Virus record (IMG/VR): IMGVR_UViG_3300045253_000056
Span: 1 to 24,792 of that record
Length of the DNA: 24,792 nt
Reading direction: 5' to 3' (one strand)
From: a virus
Shown here: in pieces, positions 12,134 to 18,105 of the stretch
Position numbering within the stretch: position 1 is the first letter of the stretch
Layout: each line of letters starts with the position of its first letter
The notes under the pieces: model-generated
Told to the model about the DNA's origin: nothing
Databases searched by the model: none
What the model saw: the letters and a program-made list of their open reading frames with translations, nothing else
Made by a program: the position numbers and the translations under genes

Positions 12134-13489
12134 ATGCCGACCAACCTACCGCTCGACGGCTACATCCGCGTCTCTCGAGTCGCTGGCCGCTCGGGCGAGT
12201 CGTTCATCTCGCCGGACGTGCAGCGCGAGACGATCGCGCGCCTGGCGGCGATCCACGGCCTCGAGGTCGGCGAGATCGTCGAGGAGCTGGACACGTCAGG
12301 CAAGATACCGATCGACCGCCGCGAGCTCGGGCGTCTCGTCCGCAAAGCCGAGGCTGGTGAGTCAGGCGGCCTGCTCGTCTGGAAGGTCAGCCGGTTCAGC
12401 CGCAGCCTGCTCGACGGCGTGACCGTCGCTGAGCGGGTGCGGGACGCCGGCGGCCGCATCATCGGCGAGGATCTCGACTCGAGCGCCCCGATGGGGCGTG
12501 CCATCCTCGGCTTCCTGCTTGGCTGGGCGGAGGAAGAGCTCGACGCTCGCCGCATCGGCTGGCGGACGGCGCAGGAGCGCGCGGCGGCGCGCGGCGCCTA
12601 CATCGGCCGGACGCCCGTCGGCTATGTGCGCGGCGAGAACCAGCGCCTCGAGCCTGATCCTGTCGCCGGTCCCGCGATCACCGCGCTCTTCACGATGCGT
12701 GCCTCCGGCTCGACGCTGGCCGAGTGCGCCGCCGAGCTGGCGCGCGTCACCGGCAAGGAATGGAGCCGCGCAGCCGTGAGCAAGCTCTTTCACAACCCCG
12801 CCTACCTCGGCCGCATCGCCATCGGCGACATCTACCAGGACGACACGCACGAGGCGCTGACCGACGAACGGACGTGGACGCTGGCGCAGCGCACCGGGCG
12901 CAGGCAGCCGCGCGACGGCAGCCTGGCGGCCCAGGGCGTCCTGGCGGGCTTCATCCGCTGCGCCGGCTGCGGCTTCGTGTGCAGCGTCACCGCGAGCGGG
13001 TCGAAGGAGAAGCGCGTCGCGTCGTACAGCTGCGCCGGGCGGCGCGTCGCGGGCGTCTGCCCAGCGCCTGCGTCGGCGGCGGTCTACAAGGTCGACGGGC
13101 TCGTGCTGCCGCGCCTCGAGGCGTATAAGGCGAGCCACGAGCGGACGTTCAGCGACTACCTGGCCGCCGTCGATCTCTCTGCGGCCGCCTACGAGGGCGC
13201 CGTCCAAGAGCTCGACGCCTTCCTCGAGGCCGCACTCGTCTCCGAGCTCGGAAGGGAGCGCTACGCGCGCGAGGTTGCGCGGCGACGCGAGGCCGTCGAG
13301 GCCGCGCGCGCCATCTACGAGGCGGACCATGTTCGCGGCTCGGCGCTTCTGGGCACTGACGAGACGACCGGCCTCGAGCACGACCGCGCTGTCGCCCGGA
13401 CGCTGCTCGAGAGCGTGACGCTGAGCAAGTCGACGCAGGGGCGGTGGCAGCCGATCGAGGAGCGCGTCGATCTTGTGTGGCGGGCTTGA
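12134..13489 (+). CDS. int: large serine recombinase (phage integrase)
   Basis: The 451-residue protein begins with the resolvase catalytic domain: GYIRVSR with nucleophile Ser14, then DTSGK, LLVWKVSRFSR and the E-helix segment AILGFLLGWAEEELDARRIGW. The recombinase domain follows (about residues 150-260, RTPVGYVRG, NPAYLGR). A zinc ribbon has Cys276, Cys279, Cys300 and Cys309. A helical coiled-coil region is at about 330-420. This is the layout of serine integrases such as Bxb1 and TP901-1, at the short end of their length range. It would integrate the phage into the host chromosome without accessory factors, and excise it with a directionality factor not identified here. Its TGA lies in the -35 box of promoter P2. 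Confidence 0.95.
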   Translation: MPTNLPLDGYIRVSRVAGRSGESFISPDVQRETIARLAAIHGLEVGEIVEELDTSGKIPIDRRELGRLVRKAEAGESGGLLVWKVSRFSRSLLDGVTVAERVRDAGGRIIGEDLDSSAPMGRAILGFLLGWAEEELDARRIGWRTAQERAAARGAYIGRTPVGYVRGENQRLEPDPVAGPAITALFTMRASGSTLAECAAELARVTGKEWSRAAVSKLFHNPAYLGRIAIGDIYQDDTHEALTDERTWTLAQRTGRRQPRDGSLAAQGVLAGFIRCAGCGFVCSVTASGSKEKRVASYSCAGRRVAGVCPAPASAAVYKVDGLVLPRLEAYKASHERTFSDYLAAVDLSAAAYEGAVQELDAFLEAALVSELGRERYAREVARRREAVEAARAIYEADHVRGSALLGTDETTGLEHDRAVARTLLESVTLSKSTQGRWQPIEERVDLVWRA

Positions 13490-13521
13490 CAAGAGGCTCC
13501 AGTTCGTCTATTCTTCTAGAC
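13486..13521 (+). promoter_or_regulatory. promoter P2 (TTGACA - 17 bp - TATTCT), leaderless
   Basis: TTGACA (13486-13491) overlaps the integrase stop. Exactly 17 bases later is TATTCT (13509-13514), followed by TCTAGAC and directly by the ATG at 13522. The expected start point is at or next to the A of the ATG. It aligns gap-free with P1 at 10449, including TTCGTCTA and TTCTAGACA. Confidence 0.75.
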
Positions 13522-13725
13522 ATGGAGATCAAGCAGACCCTCATCCGCATCCTTCTGCTCTGCACCTGCATCGCCGCCGTGCTGGCTTCCAGCCCGGCCG
13601 CTGGCGCCGACTACCGGCCGCCGATCTGCTACCTGGGCCACGCAGGCCCAAGTCGGGGGAGCCACTCCTCCTGCGTCTGGCCGGCGTCGTCATCGGTCCC
13701 CCGGATGGGACGGACAGCGTCGTAA
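13522..13725 (+). CDS. small secreted protein with signal peptide (67 aa)
   Basis: ATG at 13522 lies at the expected transcription start of P2, with no ribosome binding site. The N-terminus is a classical signal peptide: a Lys4/Arg9 n-region, hydrophobic residues 6-22, then SSPAAGA before a probable cleavage after Ala29. The mature peptide would be about 38 residues with two cysteines (Cys36, Cys51) that could form one disulfide, and it ends basic. No family is recognised. It has its own promoter and terminator between the integrase and the late genes, the usual place for lysogenic-conversion genes, so expression in the lysogen is plausible. Toxin, exclusion or signalling roles are all open. 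Confidence 0.6.
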   Translation: MEIKQTLIRILLLCTCIAAVLASSPAAGADYRPPICYLGHAGPSRGSHSSCVWPASSSVPRMGRTAS

Positions 13726-13733
13726 ACCCGGCA

Positions 13734-13767
13734 CGAATGAGGCCCCCAGCGATGGGGGCCTCATTCG
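13734..13767. terminator. bidirectional terminator, perfect 14-bp stem
   Basis: CGAATGAGGCCCCC (13734-13747) is the exact reverse complement of GGGGGCCTCATTCG (13754-13767), with AGCGAT as loop. It lies between the convergent small secreted gene (plus) and the beta-helix gene (minus) and can stop both transcripts. There is no long T run, as is common in GC-rich genomes. Confidence 0.9.
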
Positions 13768-13788
13768 TTGAGCCAGGTCGCAGAGCTG

Positions 13789-15054
13789 CTAGGGCGCTGG
13801 CTGCACGTCCTGGTAGGCGATGCTGTGCGCGGTGTCCCACGGGCCTGCCTGGATGCGCGCGTTCTTGTTCGTCGCGCTGGCGCGGCCGTAGGCGACCGTG
13901 ACGCCAGGAGCTCGAGCGATCGAGAGCACGCAGCCGCCCTGGAGGTTGTTGCACTCGATGTACGGGATCGCGAGCGACGCGCTCGGCATCTTGCTTCCCC
14001 ACATCTGGATCCCGTTGCCGCCCGTCTGCGACGTCGCGACCTCGGTCTCGTTGATGCACTTCAGGTACAGCGTGTCGTTCGTCGCGGCGCCAGTGTCGTT
14101 GCCATACTCGACGCAGGCGCCGACGGGGATGTCGTGAGCGTAGAAGGCAAACCGATTGTTCGTGAACGCAGCCGACGAAGGCCCGTCCCAAAGGTTGGCT
14201 CCATGAAGACCAGTTCCCTTCTCCGAGTGCGGGTCGTAAGCAGTGTGAAGCCCCACATTGCTGATCTCTCCCTGTAGGTCGTCGTGGTCGGTCGGGTTCG
14301 TCCCCGACGCGATCACCTGCAACCCGGTGTCTCCGCACGTGTCGATCTTGAAGCCGTACCAGAGGACGTGCTGCGTCCCGAAGATGCGGAGACACATGCC
14401 GCCGGACGCGCCGGTAGTGATCGAGCCGCCGAAGATGTTGAGGTTCGCGGCGTTGTTCAGCTCGACCGCCTCGGTGTCGCTCGAGCCGGTGAACGCGATG
14501 GTGACGCCGGTCAGGTCGATCTCCGCGGTGGACGCGGGCCGGTTCGTGATGACCAGCGGTGTGCTCGACGAGCTCGAGACGGTGAAGGCCGCGGTGGCCT
14601 TGACCAGGTCGCCAGGCTGCAGGCTTGAGAGCGCGGACTTGAGCGCTGCCGCGGTCGTGACGTTGACCGTCCGCGTCGGGGTGAACGCCGGCCGCGTCTG
14701 CGAGTAGCTGATCGCCTGGTCGTACGTCAGAGGCGGCGGCGCCGAGGTCGTGGTCGGAGGAGCGGTGGTCGTGCCTGCGGTCGTGGTGACGGTCGTGGTC
14801 ACCGTGACGGGATCAGGCGCGGTGGCGACAGCGCAGGCGCTGAGCGTGCTGACCTCACCACCGACGGTCGCGACGCCAACGCCGTCCATCGCGGACGTGT
14901 GGGTGGCGGCCGTGCTCGACGTAGTCGTGCAGTTGGTCACCGTCGCATTCTCAGGCGCCGTTGCCCGAGACACGCCGACGGCAAGGGCGAGGCCGAGGAC
15001 GGCCACGACCAAGAAGGGCGCCAGGCGCCCGCGTAGAAGCTTCTTGCTAGGCAT
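13789..15054 (-). CDS. secreted right-handed beta-helix protein with Thr-rich linker
   Basis: The 421-residue product has Lys/Arg residues then a hydrophobic segment (about residues 12-31) that is a signal peptide or membrane anchor. Residues about 80-108 are a Thr/Pro/Ser-rich linker. The rest looks like a parallel beta helix: short repeating strands with Asn, Gly, Val and Ile (for example AVELNNAANLNIFGGSITTG), with several Cys pairs. Such folds occur in pectate lyases and phage depolymerases. A signal peptide is unexpected for a virion tail spike, because it would send the protein out of the host cell. It is the last gene of the late operon. The catalytic activity cannot be assigned. Confidence 0.7.
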   Translation of the reverse strand: MPSKKLLRGRLAPFLVVAVLGLALAVGVSRATAPENATVTNCTTTSSTAATHTSAMDGVGVATVGGEVSTLSACAVATAPDPVTVTTTVTTTAGTTTAPPTTTSAPPPLTYDQAISYSQTRPAFTPTRTVNVTTAAALKSALSSLQPGDLVKATAAFTVSSSSSTPLVITNRPASTAEIDLTGVTIAFTGSSDTEAVELNNAANLNIFGGSITTGASGGMCLRIFGTQHVLWYGFKIDTCGDTGLQVIASGTNPTDHDDLQGEISNVGLHTAYDPHSEKGTGLHGANLWDGPSSAAFTNNRFAFYAHDIPVGACVEYGNDTGAATNDTLYLKCINETEVATSQTGGNGIQMWGSKMPSASLAIPYIECNNLQGGCVLSIARAPGVTVAYGRASATNKNARIQAGPWDTAHSIAYQDVQPAP

Positions 15055-15081
15055 GGGGAGGTCTGATCTCCTTGTGTCGGG

Positions 15082-15103
15082 GCGGGCCGTTCACGCGGCC
15101 CGC
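15082..15103. other. 8-bp stem-loop between holin and beta-helix genes
   Basis: GCGGGCCG (15082-15089) pairs with CGGCCCGC (15096-15103) around a six-base loop. It follows the holin stop on the minus strand and precedes the beta-helix gene. It could attenuate or end late transcription, but there is no T run, so the role is uncertain. Confidence 0.45.
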
Positions 15104-15107
15104 TTCT

Positions 15108-15311
15108 CTATTCGGAGGGCTGCGAGGCCAGGAACTTGTTCGCCTGGACGAGCGCGAACTTTCCAGCTGCGAGCGCGGCCGCGGTGCCGGCGATCTTGAG
15201 GCCGCTCAGGTCACCGACGCCGGAGACGATCGCGACGGCCAGGAAGGCCTCGCCGGCGGTGACACCGACACGCTCCGTGAAGTCGACCAGCTTGTGCTTG
15301 TTGAGTTTCAT
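15108..15311 (-). CDS. putative holin (67 aa)
   Basis: The ATG (complement of 15309-15311) has GGAGG eight bases upstream. The product has a charged N-terminus (about residues 1-14), then a hydrophobic, Gly/Ala-rich region (residues about 18-57) that can form two short transmembrane helices around a Gly-Asp turn, and a polar end. The size and pattern GEAFLAVAIVSG...AGTAAALAAGKFA resemble r1t-type holins of Gram-positive phages, which open the membrane for the lysins. It is adjacent to two membrane proteins and two peptidoglycan hydrolases, which supports a lysis role. Confidence 0.72.
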   Translation of the reverse strand: MKLNKHKLVDFTERVGVTAGEAFLAVAIVSGVGDLSGLKIAGTAAALAAGKFALVQANKFLASQPSE

Positions 15312-15790
15312 CTCGTCCTCCTGGGAGAGCGTGGGTCGCCGACCGAGCTGGTCGAGACCTGTTCGCGGCACGAGCGCTTCAGCCGGTTGATCGTCGCCTC
15401 GAACTTGTGGAGCTGACGCCTCTCGACGGGCGTCCGGGGATTCGGAGGGAACAGCGGCCGGAACACCTGGTCGAACGAGTCGTATGTCCGGATGCAGGAC
15501 GACAGGCGGTTCGTCTGGATGTCGCTGACCCTGTTGCCGTTGGCCACGTACGAGTACACGCCGATCGAGCACGAGATGACGAACAGGATGGCCGTCATGA
15601 CGACCAGCGTCCGGAGCACCCGGACCGTCCCGCCGGGCTTATGTAGGACGGGCCCGCCCTGGCCTCCCGCGCCGCCGACCCCGCCAGTGACTTCACCGCG
15701 TCCGCCGCTGCCACCACGTCCGCCAGATCCTCCGAACGTGCCGTGCGCGTCCTCGCCGGGACGACCCGGCTGACCTTTACTTGGGTCCAT
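15308..15790 (-). CDS. membrane protein with Gly-rich N-terminus (160 aa)
   Basis: Residues 1-53 are a low-complexity Gly/Arg/Pro stretch with GGSGG and GGAGG blocks. One strong transmembrane segment follows at about residues 57-82 (LVVMTAILFVISCSIGVYSYV). The C-terminal part has Cys75, Cys99 and Cys141 and a helical region. The last residues are basic. No family is recognised. Its stop overlaps the holin start as ATGA and its start lies inside the end of the upstream coiled-coil membrane gene, so it belongs to the lysis cassette. It could regulate or localise lysis. Confidence 0.65.
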   Translation of the reverse strand: MDPSKGQPGRPGEDAHGTFGGSGGRGGSGGRGEVTGGVGGAGGQGGPVLHKPGGTVRVLRTLVVMTAILFVISCSIGVYSYVANGNRVSDIQTNRLSSCIRTYDSFDQVFRPLFPPNPRTPVERRQLHKFEATINRLKRSCREQVSTSSVGDPRSPRRTR

Positions 15791-16181
15791 CCTGGCCCTC
15801 CAGTTCGGTGATGCGCTTCCGCATCTTCGTGTTGTCGCGCCGCAGCGCCACGTTCTCCTCCGACACCCGGTGGAGCTGTTCGCGCATCTCGGTGATCGTC
15901 TTGCCCTGCTCGTCGAGCAACGCGGTCAGACGGCCGTTCTCGAGCGAGAGGCTCGTGTTCCTCTTCTCGAGCAACTCAATCTGCCCTTGCAGCTTGGCGA
16001 CCGTCGCGTTCAGCTCGCTGATCCGGTTGGTCGCCCACTCCCGGATCGAGCGTGACTCTTCCCAAAGCTGAGAAGCCTCCGAGGTGGCGATCTTGCCCGA
16101 GGCACGCCGGGCGACGCCGAAGTAGGCGATCAAGGGACCTCCGATCAGGGCGGCCAGCGGTAGCAGCACGCTGATGTTCAT
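15777..16181 (-). CDS. membrane-anchored coiled-coil protein of the lysis cassette (134 aa)
   Basis: Residues 3-24 form an N-terminal transmembrane segment. From about residue 35 to 130 the sequence is a long coiled coil with regular Leu, Ile and Val spacing and many Glu, Arg and Lys. This layout resembles inner-membrane spanins or XhlA-like proteins. Spanins are expected in phages of hosts with an outer membrane, so if the host is monoderm a holin-accessory role is more likely. The ATG overlaps the stop of the lysozyme-like gene. Confidence 0.65.
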   Translation of the reverse strand: MNISVLLPLAALIGGPLIAYFGVARRASGKIATSEASQLWEESRSIREWATNRISELNATVAKLQGQIELLEKRNTSLSLENGRLTALLDEQGKTITEMREQLHRVSEENVALRRDNTKMRKRITELEGQDGPK

Positions 16182-16774
16182 GTCAGGTCGGCCCGTGCCT
16201 TCGCGATCTTCGCCTGGAGCGCCGCGTTGGCGGTGTTGGCCGCGCTCAGCGCGCTCTGGCAGGCGGCCAGGTCTGAGCGCTGGGTTGCGATCAGCGCCTC
16301 GTCGGAAATGACCTCGGCCTGCGCGGTCGCGAGATCTGCATGTGCGGCCGCCAAGCTGGCCGCGGTGGCGGTGAGCGCGGCCTGCGCCGTGCTGAGCTTG
16401 CGGCGGAGCGCGAGGCCCGCCAGGGCGACGGCTGCGGCCTCGAGGTGCGCCTTGTAGGCGCCGTTCCCCCAGGTCGACCAGGGCACGAAGTTCGAGCCCT
16501 TCGAGCTGATGCGCGCGGCCTCCTTGGTCGCCAGGACGGCGTCGAACGCCATCGCGTCGGTGACCTCGGGGTGAGCCTTGTCGTTGATCTGCCAGAGGCC
16601 GCGGTCGGTGCTCAGGACGGTGACGCCGTCGGCGCCGAGGTTGTGGTGCACGGCGTCGGGATTCCGGCCGCTCTCGGCACACACGATCGCGATGCCCTCC
16701 TGCTGATCCGTGCCAGCGTTGAAACCGGCATCGTCGACCAGGCCGGCCAGGTCGATGAAGGAGACCTGCGTCAT
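16178..16774 (-). CDS. lysozyme-like transglycosylase (endolysin component) with helical tail
   Basis: The first 115 residues look like a soluble lytic transglycosylase/lysozyme domain: catalytic-type CAESGRNP with Glu34, STDRGLWQIN at residues 56-64, then ARISSKGSNFVPWSTW and WGNGAY. Residues about 118-198 are Ala-rich and helical, a probable coiled coil that replaces the usual cell-wall-binding domain. There is no signal peptide, so export would rely on the holin. It cleaves the glycan strands of peptidoglycan and follows the CHAP gene with one base of overlap. It could also be a virion-associated lysin, given its place after tail genes. Confidence 0.82.
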   Translation of the reverse strand: MTQVSFIDLAGLVDDAGFNAGTDQQEGIAIVCAESGRNPDAVHHNLGADGVTVLSTDRGLWQINDKAHPEVTDAMAFDAVLATKEAARISSKGSNFVPWSTWGNGAYKAHLEAAAVALAGLALRRKLSTAQAALTATAASLAAAHADLATAQAEVISDEALIATQRSDLAACQSALSAANTANAALQAKIAKARADLT

Positions 16775-17373
16775 CAGAGCGCCTCGACGAACGCCTGGAC
16801 GTAGCTGATCGGGCGGGTCTCGTTGGCGACCTCGCCGCCGTTCGACCAGTCCGCGGGGCCGGTGTTGCCGCCGACTGCCTCGAGGTTGTCTCCGACGACG
16901 CGCCTGACGAACTCGACGTGGTCGGCCGTACCGTCGTGGTTCCAGTCGTAACAGGCCAGGACAGGATGACCCGCGGCCAGCGCTCGGTTGACCGAGGCAG
17001 CGGCGACCCTGCGGAGGCCGTTCTTGTGTGCGCGCGCGTCGGCGACGATCGACGGGACGTAGGCGTACTTGAATGGCCGGCCGGTGTGCGACAGGATGTA
17101 CGAGACGAAGATGGCGCACCAGGGCACGCCGTTCTCGCCGTACCACCTGCCGAAGATCGTGATGTTGCTCCCTGCCGGGTGCTCCTTCAGGCCGACGAAG
17201 TGCGAGGCCAGCGCGAGCGCGCGGGCGCTGACCGCCTTCGGCTTCGGGTGCCGGACCCTGACGCGAATCCTGAGCATGCGGATGTGCGCCCGTGCCACAG
17301 CGCGAGCCAGTCTGGGGTGCTTCTTGAGGTAGGCGGTCAGTGCCTTCCCCCGGAGGATGCGGAACTTCGCCAT
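16774..17373 (-). CDS. CHAP-type peptidoglycan hydrolase (endolysin)
   Basis: The 199-residue protein has a basic N-terminal region (residues 1-46), then a CHAP domain. VPWCAIFVSYIL holds catalytic Cys86 and TADHVEFV holds His152; Asn170 in GGNTG is the likely third residue. Just before His152 is a DWNHDGTAD loop whose spacing matches EF-hand-like calcium-binding loops seen in related enzymes. CHAP domains cut the peptide part of peptidoglycan as amidases or endopeptidases. It starts the lysis cassette: AAGGAG lies upstream of the ATG and a large hairpin lies between it and the tail genes. Confidence 0.88.
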   Translation of the reverse strand: MAKFRILRGKALTAYLKKHPRLARAVARAHIRMLRIRVRVRHPKPKAVSARALALASHFVGLKEHPAGSNITIFGRWYGENGVPWCAIFVSYILSHTGRPFKYAYVPSIVADARAHKNGLRRVAAASVNRALAAGHPVLACYDWNHDGTADHVEFVRRVVGDNLEAVGGNTGPADWSNGGEVANETRPISYVQAFVEAL

Positions 17374-17395
17374 GACGGCTCCTTGAGCTAGGTGG

Positions 17396-17467
17396 GCGGC
17401 GCAGGCGCGCGGGCGGGATGAGCACCAAGCTCGCGCCGCGCCTTACGGTGCTTTCGGCCTGCGCCGC
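17396..17467. other. nested inverted repeats between tail and lysis genes
   Basis: GCGGCGCAGGC (17396-17406) pairs perfectly with GCCTGCGCCGC (17457-17467), and inside the loop AGCACC (17421-17426) pairs with GGTGCT (17447-17452). The element fills the spacer after the last tail gene and before the CHAP gene. It may be a terminator, a processing site or an attenuator; there is no T run. Confidence 0.55.
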
Positions 17468-17475
17468 TTAGGCGA

Positions 17476-18105
17476 TCAGACGATCTCGACGAACGCGTGG
17501 GCCAGCGTCACGTCGCAGGTCGCGGTCGCGGTCGGGTTGATGACCGTCAGTGCGAGCAGCTGCGCGATGGTCGTGTCGACGGCCGTCGTGTTCGATCCCT
17601 CGTAGGACGCATTGCGCTCGGCCGCGGCGGCGCCGGCAAGCGTGGTCGTCGTGCCGTTGCCAGTAACGAACGCCGCAGCGCCGAACACGCCCGCTGAGAC
17701 GAACGCGATAGCCCCGTTCATCTGCACCCACTGGCTGCCGGTGGCCCCCAGGTTGGCGATGGTGATGTCCATGCGCCAGGGCTCGCGGAAGGCGCCGGCG
17801 CCCACGACGAGGGCGCCCGTGATGCTCGTATCGAGCAGAGTCGTCGCCCCGAGCTTGACCTTGAATCGCGGGACGTCGCGGGCCGCCGCCGAGTTGTTGG
17901 TCCAGTCGCCGCGCGCGGTCAGCCGGAGTATGCGGTTCGTCGACATCGCGCCGGCGCCGATGGTGATCTCGCCGTTCAGCAGGTCGGTCTCGACGACCGA
18001 GTTGAGCACCTGCTTCGACGTCGTCTTGCGGTAGTGCGCCCTGGCGACCTCGTTGAGGTAGCCGACGTCGACGAGCTCGCCGGGCGCTACGGGGATTCCG
18101 GTCAT
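17476..18105 (-). CDS. virion protein, probable tail-associated (209 aa)
   Basis: The N-terminal 45 residues resemble the start of phage tail fibre-type proteins (PVAPGELVDVGYLNEVA). The remainder is rich in Gly, Ala, Thr and alternating hydrophobics, suggesting a beta-sandwich C-terminal domain. It directly follows the minor tail protein on the minus strand and precedes the lysis cassette, the usual place of the most distal tail component. A receptor-binding role is plausible but not shown by any motif. Confidence 0.6.
   Translation of the reverse strand: MTGIPVAPGELVDVGYLNEVARAHYRKTTSKQVLNSVVETDLLNGEITIGAGAMSTNRILRLTARGDWTNNSAAARDVPRFKVKLGATTLLDTSITGALVVGAGAFREPWRMDITIANLGATGSQWVQMNGAIAFVSAGVFGAAAFVTGNGTTTTLAGAAAAERNASYEGSNTTAVDTTIAQLLALTVINPTATATCDVTLAHAFVEIV

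Noticed and set aside
12362-13492. Minus-strand ORF of 376 aa opposite the integrase
   Set aside because: Its composition is that of an antisense shadow; the plus strand has an intact serine recombinase with promoter.
12016-13767. Prophage boundary with att repeat beside the integrase
   Set aside because: Phage genes continue on both sides of int and no direct repeat marking a host junction is seen, so this is not a prophage end.
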